From Lepidurus packardi (taxonomy: Eukaryota; Arthropoda; Branchiopoda; Notostraca; Triopsidae), in contig JAKZAN010000133.1 of NCBI GenBank assembly GCA_023053545.1, positions 27,874-91,873 of the forward strand: a stretch of DNA of 64,000 nucleotides, read 5' to 3'. A program made the position numbers and the translations under genes. Shown piece after piece: positions 12,071-21,958 of the stretch. Below the pieces are notes generated by a model. The model saw nothing but the letters and a program-made list of their open reading frames with translations. It ran no database searches and was not told the origin of the DNA. Position 1 is the stretch's first letter; every line of letters begins with the position of its first letter.

Positions 12071-12699
12071 AGTGTTTGTATTTAGGACTATATATTGGTG
12101 GCAATAACAACCGACTGGGAGTGGGCAGTGCATGTCTGAGGGGCTAACATCGATTTAATGGACATTAATTCGAAGACCTTGTTTCTGGAAGTAATTTAAT
12201 AGGCACAACGAGAATACTGGGCAGAGTCATGGAGTGCTATTGCATCGAGTGCTATTGCATCGAGGCACTTCAGGAATCTCCCAAGGCACTGTCCATCCCA
12301 TTTAACTCTTTGGATAAATCCAAAGTTAACCACCCAAAAAGGTTCAGTAAACTTTGCTTAGCACCCTTAAAATATCGACAGTCCGTTTAACCCGAATTCC
12401 CATCCCATTCGCTAAAATCTACAATTATTTGTCCCTTAATTAGGCCCTGGCAGCCATGGCGTTCTGCCTCAGCCGATCTGCTCCCCCAATAGCAGCCATG
12501 ATCCAGTGTCTCAGGGTTGGGAATTTTAGAAAGGGTGGTAATTTGATAAGAAGGCTGGTGGAGGAGGAGAGTTACAGATAGGCGTGGACTAAAGGCAGGA
12601 TAATTATAGAGCAGGACGTATAAGAGGGTTGGGGGAGGAAGTAATAATAGTTATTGGACTTTTCGTAAAATACCACACACTTTCTTCGAGTATTTCCGC
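12071..12699. other. Intergenic region between divergent genes
   Basis: 629 bp between the EF-hand/coiled-coil gene (minus) and the MADS-box gene (plus). It contains a tandem duplication of 16 bp (GAGTGCTATTGCATC twice, near 12234-12263) and one inverted repeat (12302-12329). I see no coding frame that I can support. Confidence 0.5.
12302..12329. repeat. Short inverted repeat
   Basis: TTAAC-T-CTTTGGAT is followed after two bases by ATCCAAAGTTAA, so the arms pair except for one bulged T. It lies between two divergent start codons, roughly 230 and 370 bp from each. It could be a palindromic factor-binding site or chance. Confidence 0.35.
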
Positions 12700-13458
12700 A
12701 TGGGCCGCAAGAAAATAGAAATCTAGCTCATCAAAAATGAGCGTCTACGCAATGTACGCTCCTTCCCCTCAACCCATTTCTCTCACTCCACGCCCTCCTT
12801 AGATCACCTACAACAAGCGCAAGAAAGGATTGTTGAAAAAAATCGTGGAACTCTCCAAGCTCTGCGGCATCAAGGCCAAACTCGAACTCCAGGACAACTT
12901 TGGCAACCTCATCGTCCTCGACGCCAGCAAGGCCTAGGGCTAATCCCTCGAGAACGAAGTCGCCCAGGACAAAGTGTATGTCTTTAAGCCTGAAGACGTA
13001 AAATACCCTTCCCATACATCAAACTTTAACCAGTCTATTTTTAGTATCCCGAGTTTAAAGGCTTCGAGAAGATCCGCAGGCGCCGCGAGGGCGACATCTT
13101 GGAGTCCGATCCTTTGCCTGAAGATCTGGACTCTGATTAGGAAGAAGAAGAACCCAACCTCCAACCCCAAAAAGTTCTACCATGTTTAGAGGGTCCTAAT
13201 TAACAAGTTGCTCACCCCTATCCTCAACCCTCGGCGACTCTGCACGGACCTGTTCTCGGACGCCAGGGACATGGAGTTTTGGGTGAGCCAAACTTTTTGA
13301 TGCTGGACGCTCTACGAATGGGGTTTGCGAGGAACAATTCGCAGCAGGTGCTAGAGTACATGGCACTGATGGAGGCGGTGCAGAGATAGCAGAACCAGAG
13401 GGAGTACAACCAACTGCTGTACGAAAAAATAATGGGGCTGCTGGCACCTCGACAATGA
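12700..13458 (+). CDS. MADS-box transcription factor
   Basis: 220 residues in three exons; introns 12754-12802 (49 nt) and 12998-13044 (47 nt); stop TGA 13456-13458. The N-terminus begins MGRKKIEIELIKNERLRN and, across the first intron, continues ITYNKRKKGLLKKIVELS, the classic MADS DNA-binding helix (compare MGRKKIQITRI and VTFTKRKFGLMKKAYELS of MEF2). The intron falls exactly inside the domain, and the domain is only continuous after splicing. In-frame TAG at codon 9 gives Glu. After the domain comes an acidic stretch (LDSDEEEEE) and a Gln-rich C-terminus. Nuclear DNA-binding regulator, probably dimeric; MEF2 versus SRF type is not decided, since there is no clear MEF2 or SAM domain. Confidence 0.9.
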
Positions 13459-14070
13459 CTGGCAGAGTAGAGGACTGTGTTTGGGAGATTCAGGGAGACC
13501 CTTTTGAAAGAGGGTGCTTATATATTAGAGAAATTCAAAAATGCTGTAAAATGCTGTTGTGTGGAATGGAGTCCAATTTATATTCTATATTTATGAACTG
13601 CCTCGAACTTAGAGTCTAAGCCATGTCTAATAATAGCACTAGTAGCACACATTTACTCTGACCTGCTATGACTGGCCCCTTTATACTGTGGCTTTGTCTT
13701 TTAAGCAGAATGTATTGTATGTATGTAACTATATTTATCGCTATAGTTTCTTATAGGAGAGGCAACCACTTGAACCACTGGATGGCGAGGCCGTGCATGG
13801 TCTGCGGCGAGTTGCGGGTATTATCAAATTTATATGTTTTTAGCAGAATGTAATTTAAGTGCCGTCACAATTTTATGGAGTAATGCGAAGAGGGTTCGAC
13901 CACCGATGCGTGGCGACTAGGTTTTGTGTAACCGTCACATTTGACTCCCTCATAGCCTGTTATGTTTATAGATCCTAGGCATCAGTATCTTGCTATTATT
14001 AAAGGCACTCTCCTTATATAAATGTGCCCCGTCACTTCATCAAAACTCTAGAACTATCAAACCCTAACTC
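13459..14070. other. Intergenic stretch with exon-like fragments, no gene supported
   Basis: 612 bp between the MADS-box gene and the RelA/SpoT-like gene. Two segments look like short introns (13717-13756 and 13818-13843, both GT...TAG). Around them the motif AGCAGAATGTA occurs twice (13704 and 13842). Spliced, one frame is open from 13757 to TGA 13942-13944, but I find no in-frame start. It may be a decayed gene or a non-coding transcript. Confidence 0.3.
14014..14023 (+). promoter_or_regulatory. TATA-like box
   Basis: TTATATAAAT lies about 50 bp upstream of the ATG at 14071. It fits a TATA element for the next gene, but AT-rich intergenic DNA makes chance matches likely. Confidence 0.3.
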
Positions 14071-15138
14071 ATGAACTCCAGACTTGACTGCTCCTTCACC
14101 GAACAAGACCTAGAAAATTAGTATAAAGCCAACCTCTTCACCCTTGACGCCCACTACAAAAAACTCGCCAAGACTGTCCTCCCAACTTCCCCCCTCCTCG
14201 ACAGCCACGAGGAAACCCATAAAATACGCACACTATTTGAAGACAAAGCCTATGCCTACTTTCACTTTGTACACCAATACTACCTCAAAACTGGTCGTTT
14301 CCTCATCAGAGGACCCCTCCTCCGTCTGCAGCGAGGTATTCTGCGCAAACTGTCGAAGTTGCAAGTGCCGGCAGCCGATGGCATCAACAAGGCCTGTGAA
14401 AGAATACTGAAGGAATTTCCCATGGAGGCTGCTAAACAGAACAGCCACCATGTGGAGGAGATGAAGATGCCTCCTTTCGTCATTAACAAGATGTCCTTCT
14501 TCAAGAACTAGAAGACATGCATGAACTTCTTTATGAACTACATGCAGCTGGCTCGAAGTAATTTTAGCAATTTCGTGACAGAGATGAATTCTATCTATAC
14601 CAAGCTGGGAGTCAAGGGTGACAACAGCATCAAGGTCAAGGAGGAATCCGATATCATGGCCATCAGGAGGGTCTTTGCCAAGTTCATACAGAATTAGGGC
14701 GCTGAGGAATTCAAAAGCATGGGTCCGATAAGCTCGATGATGTACGACGAGCTGGACTACATCAACGACATCCGAGGCTGGCAAGACCGCGACATCAATA
14801 TTTATGATCTGCTGAGATGTCGATTCAAAGTTGCCGACGAAGGGGCTTTAGACATGGCCCTTAAGAGACTAAAATCAGAATCCCCGAACATTCGGGTAGT
14901 GCGCGTGAAGAACAGACTGAGCACACAGTTGTCGGATGTGCTGGTGAATTTTGTTTATAAGGAGATCATCTGCGAGCTGCAGATCATGGTGACAGGCAAC
15001 AGTGCGACGAAGGTGCCGCACTCATGTCTGAACCACGCCGTGTACGAGCTCAAGAGAGAGTACCCACGGATCATGGATCATCTGGGAGTCATGGCCAATT
15101 CTGACAAATACATGCCTCCTGAAGAGTTCCAACATTGA
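14071..15138 (+). CDS. Protein with RelA/SpoT-like domain
   Basis: 355 residues, no intron, stop TGA 15136-15138; in-frame TAG at 14119, 14509 and 14695. The N-terminal 200 residues are helical and unrecognised. The C-terminal part has the order INIYDLLRCRFKVAD ... VVRVKNRL ... DVLVNFVYKEIICELQI, which resembles the RelA/SpoT nucleotidyltransferase fold as it occurs in stand-alone eukaryotic proteins (DLVRxxI, VRVKNRF, DVLLN, ICEIQ). Whether it makes or breaks alarmone nucleotides cannot be told; most eukaryotic relatives are uncharacterised. Family assignment is from motif order only. Confidence 0.6.
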
Positions 15139-15250
15139 TTGATTTGTCTAGAGTATTCAGCATCCGAAATATAAATCAAAGGGCAGATAAAAACACCAGG
15201 CACAGCACTATCATACAATTCCATATGCTCACAGTTACTTATCCCCCATT

Positions 15251-16111
15251 TTATGCCCCTTTTACGCGACCTAAGCTTGCGAATTCCATCAGAGAATTAC
15301 AATGAGCATCCACCAGGTAAACAGGTCGGGAGTTGATTGCCTGAGGGGATCGGCTATTGCTGGAACCGTGGTTTGTAGCATGCTTCAGCTTCATAAGCTG
15401 GTCGCTGCGAATGCTGAGGGTTGTTGTCCAGACATACCAATTAGTGTTCTCCGAACAGGGAGGACTGGTGTTACTGCCGTGGTAGTGATAGTATGACCCT
15501 TTTTTCAGGAAATCTGCAGAGAACAAAGAGGCAAAGTTGACAACCTTGGTTCCCTCAAGGTCATCCGGTAGAAGTTGGTCCAGAAGATTCTTCTCTGTCG
15601 AAGAATCGTCGAGGCGGAACATTAGGGATAGAATCAGCAGTGGATACCGTGAAGACAGGCTTTGAGGCAGGCCATTGAAGATTCTATGTTTTATCTGCAT
15701 TTCAAGAGGGTGCAGGACGCCATCAACTACGTGTTCTGCAGGGACTTTGAAAACAATGCTTTCTCCTAAATACTCGAGATGGGACCGGTCGTAGTCCACA
15801 ATGGAAATGATGGAGTGCTTATGCAGTAGTTAGTATTATTGAAGATTCGCAGTAACTCGACTCAATTTGGCTTTCCCATCCAGGAAACCCACATGAATTT
15901 TGTTGTAGTCGCAGAAGTGGATGGCGTCTTCTTGACGCAGGTCGATGGGGGACTGCATGGAGCCTATGTTACAGACTTCTGGCCAGTGCTGGGGTGAATC
16001 GTAAGAGTAGTGGCTCGTCTCACAATGAGATGTCGAGCCCAGGCAAAGCGTGAGGACCAATGCGGAGGTCAGGCGTTTCAAGAGAAGGTGTCTCTGATGA
16101 GATTAACTCAT
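15251..16111 (-). CDS. Alpha-carbonic-anhydrase-like protein, zinc ligands lost
   Basis: 286 residues, start ATG 16109-16111, stop TGA 15251-15253, no intron; in-frame TAA/TAG are Glu. An N-terminal signal sequence (LTSALVLTLCLGSTSHC) points to secretion. Family marks: MQSPIDLRQ near the N-terminus, VPAEHVVDG, and YYHYHGSNTSPPCSENTNWY (compare YxYxGSLTTPPCxE). The segment that normally reads HFHxPSEH is here VFKVPAEH, so the first two zinc histidines are Val and Lys. The third, in EMHxVH, is Gln in EMQIKH. With all three ligands replaced it should not hydrate CO2, like the animal CA-related proteins, and may act as a binding protein. It is divergent with the TTLL gene. Confidence 0.85.
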
Positions 16112-16655
16112 GTACAGAAATCGATGTAAATATGGAAAAATCAAAGTGACCCATCAATTACGGACCCGATGGAATCATTGATTAATTATGTGAACGCAAA
16201 TCCTATTCTGCCAACAGTCAAGCAAACCAACTCCCACTCGATTTATAACAACATTCTACTCTTGCTCTTGAGTGCACTTTCCCCGCCTCAGCGAGCTAGA
16301 ATCATCCTTATATAGTCTAAGTTGTAGGTGGTGGCGTCAATAGAGACCTTCATATAAAAGGAGCAGCGGTAATCAGACAGCTATCTGAATCAGAAAATGT
16401 GAGTTTCTGATGTGGATTCTGCTAGTATTGTGAAGATTGATCAGCCAGAGTGTGTAAGAGATTTAAGACTAAAGAGAAATTCAGTATGATATTGATTAGA
16501 GGGAAGGTAATGAGAGGCTTTAGACAGATGTATGTATGGAAACAATAGTCGGGATCCCTAATTTAGCAGAAATAAATATCAGTCGTCAAGTTTGCAAAAT
16601 TATACCCTAGAATCGTCGTCTGAGCTTCCTCCCACTCTCCACTATTTGGTTACTC
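16112..16655. other. Intergenic region between divergent genes
   Basis: 544 bp separating the start codons of the carbonic-anhydrase-like gene (minus) and the TTLL gene (plus). It is AT-rich with TATA-like stretches (for example CTTATATAG near 16308). No gene or RNA is seen. Confidence 0.5.
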
Positions 16656-19121
16656 ATGTTGAATCCCTCCGAACGCATCAAGTTCATTGCCCGATGGGAC
16701 CTCGAGAAGGCTATCGGACGCACCCCACTCCCGGCCATCCACAGGCTTTCCCAGATCCAACCCACCAAGATGGCTCCCATCCCTCCAAAGCTCCACCCAA
16801 CCCCTCCAAAACATGCACATTCCATGTTCGGCACTGAATCTAAGTCAGCCTAGAAGACTGGCCTGGAAGATACCAGTATTTCTACTGATAACAAGAGTCC
16901 CGTCATTGGAAATTGCAGTCCTATGCTTGATGAAGTTTTCTGCAACAATTTTCCGAGTTCTACACACCCGCCCCACAGTTGCAGCGAGGTCATGCATTAA
17001 GGCACCAGGAAAAGCTGCGTCGTGTCTCCGCTGAAGAACAAGAGTGCTGTTTTGGGGTTGGATCCTCGTGTATAGGAAGACAGTCCCCTAAATAAAAATT
17101 ATGCATTGGGCTATTCGCAGATTCAACGTTTGGCGCCCTTCCACAGTGGTTCTAAGATGTACTCGCAGGGAGATGCCTAACTCCTGCCCGGACCGCACCG
17201 TCGATCGAATAGCACCTTCAACCGGGCGATGCGCCAAAACCCACAGCACTCTTCGGCCAGTAAGCTCTGTCTCTTTACTTATACTTTTTGTCTTTAGAAC
17301 AGGAGTAAAAAGCAAAGGTCGAAAAGATCAAGGAGACCTGCCTGATGAAAACAGAAAAAAACCAAGAACCCAAGACCAACAGCGTCCGAAAGCAGAAGAA
17401 CAACACCACACCATTCCTCGACTCTGAGGTCTAATCAGAATCAGAGTCGATGAGCAGTCCTCCGAATGAAGAAGAAGACGCCTTAGGTTCTTATTGCAGT
17501 ACGAGTTCCAAGATGTACATGCTGAAGTCAGTGTACGGCGGGAGACCTGCCACAGTCTTCATACACTATTGCCCATAAACGATGGAAGATCGGCAGAAAT
17601 CGGAGCGAATCTTCCAAGTCACTGATAAAGTTAAAGAACTCTATAGCATTACCTTCAAAGTACAACTCATAGGCCTAATAACGACCATCTAAAATGAAGT
17701 GATAGTTTTTAGGTGATAATCCGTTCAAATGCGTAGTTAACCCTCTCAGGCACGGCGGGATATAGCAGACCGACGACAAAAACTGGACTATCTTCTGGGG
17801 TCTCTTGAAAAAGGGTATGATTAAAAAGCTTTCGAAACACCAGAAAGTGAACCATTTCCCGGGCTGCTGGGAGCTAGGCAGGAAGGATAACCTGTGGAAA
17901 AACCTGTCAAACTCGAAGAAAAAGCATAAATAAGCCTACAATTTTGTACCGCAGACCTTCATCCTGCCGGATGATTGGGAACGATTCGATAGAGCAAAGG
18001 AATAATGCGACAAAAAGAAGTTGTGGATCATAAAGCCGGTGGCATCATCCTGCGGCCATGGCATCAGGATGATCAGTAAAAAAACCAAGATTCCCAAAAA
18101 GAAGAAAGACTACCTCATCTGCGACTACATCCCCAACCCTTACCTCATCAACGGCCTCAAGTTCGACCTCCGCCTGTACATCCTCGTCTCGTCCTATGAT
18201 CCCCTGAGGATCTATCTCTTCGAAGATGGACTGGCCAGGTTCGCGACTGAAAAGTACACTACTAGTACTCACGAACTAGGCAAAAGATATGTGCACTTGA
18301 CGAACTATAGTGTCAACAAGTCTGCTCCCAAGTTCGTAAAAAATGTGAATGCCCAAGATGATGGGACGGGCTCGAAGTGGTCTCTGGTGGCTCTGAAAAG
18401 CTACCTGCAGTAAGTCCAGAAAGTAAACGTGGATGAAGTCTTCAGCAATATTGAGGACATCATCATCAAAACTTGTATTTCAGTGGAACCTTACATGCTG
18501 GATATGCATGCCAAGACCAGCGAACATAGGAATAACTGTTTCGAACTCTTCGGGTTCGATATTCTAATCGATGAGACCCTAAAACCATGGCTCTTAGAAG
18601 TTAACGTGTGCCCCTCCCTCAGCTCCAGTTCTCCTCTCGACTTGAGGATAAAGCACACGCTGCTCACTGATACCCTCAATCTCATTGGCATCCAGCCTCC
18701 AGAGCCACCAATCTCCAAAAATCTACACAAACTCAACGGTAGCCACAACAACTCTTCTGCCACTTCCTTTTCTCCCCACATCAACGCACAGTCCAACGAG
18801 ACTCTTGGTGGTGTCTGCGCTCGATCGAATCATAGGCCAGTTTTTTCGCGGAATATCCGCAGCCTAGCTGATCTGAACTACTGGAACTGTGTGGAGAAGC
18901 TGAATGCGGAAGACTGGAATGTGCTTTTCGAAACTGAAGAGGAGGATTATCGAAGAGGGCATTTCAAAAGAATTTTCCCGACGAAGGAGAACGTATAGGA
19001 GTACCAGAAGTATTTCTAGTTCGAGAGGTACAACAACACGATGGTGAGCAGGTGGCTGAAGGCAGAGGGAGGCGAGTTCCTGGATAAGATTGCTAAGAAA
19101 AACTATCACGGCTCCATCTGA
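16656..19121 (+). CDS. TTLL4: Tubulin-tyrosine-ligase-like polyglutamylase (TTLL4 type)
   Basis: 796 residues; introns 17260-17297 (38 nt) and 17713-17749 (37 nt); stop TGA 19119-19121. The first 350 residues are low complexity. The TTL domain follows: HQKVNHFPGCWELGRKDNLW (compare HQKLNHFPGSFQIGRKDRLW), FVPQTFILP, the ATP-grasp block KLWIIKPVASSCGHGI, LKFDLRLYILVSSYDPLRIY, VHLTNYSVNK, and ELFGFDILIDETLKPWLLEV with the metal-binding carboxylates and NVCPS after it. These fit TTLL4-like enzymes, which start glutamate chains on tubulin and other proteins in cilia and cytoplasm. The 37-nt intron is required to join VIVFR to HGGIEQTDD in the right frame. Confidence 0.9.
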
Positions 19122-19167
19122 ACAGCTTCTACTTATCGCCTTATGAGGGTGGGAATATATTGATGTA

Positions 19168-20669
19168 TCATTGGATATGGAGTAGCTCCAATAACTTCCG
19201 GAAGAGATCCCGGAGCATTTCTTAATAACCTTTTTGTGTCCCGATATCCAGGTTCTTGCAATTGCTAACAATCCACTTCTTCAGAGTATCCTCCAACAGC
19301 ACCATCTGGTCTAGTTCTCCCTGTCTTTCTTGCAGTGTTAGCTCCAGCCGCGCTATCTCGTCATCCTCGATCCCCTTGTAGTACCCCTTATGGAACATGG
19401 CTGAGGTTTTGCTGTCCTTCTACAAGATTTAAGTCCCTCGCTTCTTCAGCTGCTTATGCTGTTTCTCTAATTACTCGATTCGGTTTTAGAGTCCTGCTGC
19501 CGTCAACAACAGGTTCTAGTATGTGGAGTCCTGGTTCTACATCTGGTCCAGTATCTTGTTGACATCAGATAAGTTCGTATTCTGCTTGATGAACCTGAAA
19601 GCCTCCTGTTCAGTCTGATGTTCTTGGACCAGGGCGATGCTCTTGGTCTGGATGACCGAGGCTAGAAGCTTGTGCACATAATACATCTGCGAATACTTAG
19701 CCTGCTGTTCCTTCTCCTGTTCGGAAGTGGCATTTTGTTTGATTTCAGTCATCTTCTTGTCTCTGTCGGTGAGGAGCTTGTCGATGGTATGTTTTTCGTG
19801 CACTTCTTGCTCGTAGATATTCATGAGACCTGCCTTGCTGTTAAGTTCGGATTCTACAATCTAAAGGCATCATAATCATAGTGTGGGAGCAATAAGCGTG
19901 ATGAGGATAGGCATACGAGTTTGGCTCGATCGCGCATTTCGACTAAATTCTTTTGGGTCTGAGTGAGACTTAATTCTTGGGCTCGCAGATTGGTTCTATG
20001 ATTCTTGTAGTACTCCATCATGTCTTCAAGTTCGTTAGTCCGAGCCCGTAGTACCATCAGGTCTGAAGATGTTCTTTATTTGATGTGGTAATAGCATTTG
20101 AGCTCCCAAGTATTGTTCTCGTGCTGCTGCTTAATGTTGCCATCCCTCATATCTAGGCTGAGCATCTGGTTCGTCGAGTCTCCCAGTTGCTTCTCCAGAG
20201 CCTTGGTGTTCATCTGAAACTGCCTGATCTGTTCCTTCATCCTTCCCAGCGCTGCCTATTTCTCCCTTCTCTTCGTGATGAACTCATTGTACTCTTTGTT
20301 GACGCGACGCGACTCCGCCCTTATTTCCGAGAGAAAATCCTGCAAGCTTGATCAAATGGTTGTAGATTCTTACATTCTCAAATAAAGTAGACTTCCGGTG
20401 AGACTCTGTGTGCAGAATTTGCTCCACCTTTTTGTCCTGCACAAGCCTCTAGAATTTAGACTTATAGAGATCTGCGAAACTGCCTGCCGTCTTGCCCATG
20501 GCCGGGGCGCCGACGGACTCACTACGACCGCGGCTGCCTAGGGACTCAGGCCTGGCCATCCTGCGTTTGATGACAAGCTAGTTTTTCATTTTGAGTCTTT
20601 CCTGTAGGATGATGGGATGGAAGATGGCTTGGAAATGGTGGGGGTTACGTTGAATGTTTCTGCCTTCAT
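19168..20669 (-). CDS. Coiled-coil protein, outer-dynein-arm docking complex-like
   Basis: 454 residues, almost entirely coiled coil; start ATG 20667-20669, stop TGA 19168-19170. Introns at 20602-20648 (47 nt), 20340-20373 (34 nt) and 19861-19916 (56 nt), all phase 0. The C-terminal part reads FIKQNTNLSDVNKILDQM, then ENRIEELEKQHKQLK, resembling the 'isdideiv ... elneeiexleee' pattern of CCDC63/ODAD1 docking-complex subunits, which anchor outer dynein arms on axonemal doublets. The assignment is inferred from this pattern and the coiled-coil layout and needs a profile search. If the first intron is not used, the protein could start at ATG 20589. Confidence 0.6.
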
Positions 20670-20827
20670 GGAGGGTTGCGCTTCAGGTAAAAATACAATT
20701 AAAGACTAGCTATTTATTGCAGAACCCAAATTGTCATGTCGAGACCCCCAGATTATACCTACTTTTTACTAGTAAAATCATAATACGTTGTCGTTCCACT
20801 TCCCTCGCCGACACGCTGCTATTCACC

Positions 20828-21770
20828 ATGCGTCCCCCCTACCAATACGACTTCTTTACCGATAAGTCTATCACTGAAGCCGCCTTCAGACCACATCTCT
20901 ATCGAGCCCCCCAACCCCACCCCTAGCTTCTTCCTCACTCCATCCAAACTAAACTCTCCCATCTCATCGATGCTTTCATCAAGTGCAATTGTTTTCGATC
21001 CTCATAGTTCCGCACCCTCGCTAAGTGCGTCTTCAAACTGGATCTATTCACCCAACTGGGCCTGGCTCTGTACGGACTGTGCCTCGTAGAATTCGGGATC
21101 CTAGACTCTAAAGCCACAACGAGTCGTGAGGAGAGATTGGAAGCCTGCAGAGAACAGGTATATGATTCAATCCAGTCACTGAATATAGTGCTTGGAAAGG
21201 ATAAAGATAAATACCTTGCAGTAATTGCACTGGTTTTCCGGTCCTTGCTCTTGAAACTTTTCGAAGAAGTTGAAGTTGACCTACATCCCATGCAGAAGTA
21301 GCAGCTGGGCCACACTCTCTACTTCTAGATAAAGGGACAGCTCGTGTGTGCTTAGTTTTTGGAAGCTTTGTAATCCGAACATTTCAACAGGCATTTTGCC
21401 TAGTTTATGTCGGATGGCTCACACCGGCAGACAGGATAATCATTTATGAATAGTCTGAGGCCATATTCTAAATAAATCAGACAGAAGCCTATCCAGGCAG
21501 CCTACTATAGAGAAGTGGGGCAAGTCAGTAACAAAGAAAATGCGTTAGGGAACAGGGAGTAAATGCAGAGAGTGGGGGGATCCTAGGGCTTTAGGACTGT
21601 AGATGTAAGGTCCGGGACTCCAAACTATGGCTAAAAAGGCACCAGGCCTCGCGTCGATAACATAGATTATGGGCGAAGAATTTGATACATTTCTGGATAT
21701 TATGGAGTATTATTAGCGTCTGATAAAGACAGGCGTCTTCTTGGAGATTAAGGACAATCTTCGTACATGA
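20828..21770 (+). CDS. Hypothetical protein
   Basis: 293 residues; an intron of 61 nt (21605-21665, GTAAGG...CATAG) joins 259 codons to 35 codons ending at TGA 21768-21770. Without it the frame stops at 21685; the spliced tail (EEFDTFLDIMEYYERLIKTG) is more protein-like. About fourteen in-frame TAA/TAG codons occur, mostly in the second half. The N-terminal half is helical with Cys and Leu, the middle resembles an all-alpha fold, and the end is hydrophilic. No family recognised. It is divergent with the docking-complex-like gene (158 bp between starts) and lies upstream of the Aurora kinase. Confidence 0.6.
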
Positions 21771-21958
21771 TGGACAAGCACGTCAAGAGGTTACTGTCGT
21801 CGTCCTGGCCACTTTGTCAGGCAGTATTTACTACATGATCACAATATCCAAATGTGGGTGTGTCTCGCAGTTTCTACTTATGGTTCTTTTCTCGCTTCTA
21901 ATCGTCTGTTTTAACATCTCTTAGGCATTCCTTAATTTCTCTACAAAGAACTTACTCC

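Noticed and set aside
13895-13912. GGTTCGACC, a tRNA T-arm-like motif (also GGTTCGAATC near 9158)
   Set aside because: No 5-bp T-stem, acceptor stem or anticodon arm can be built around either; the second is inside the LRR coding exon.
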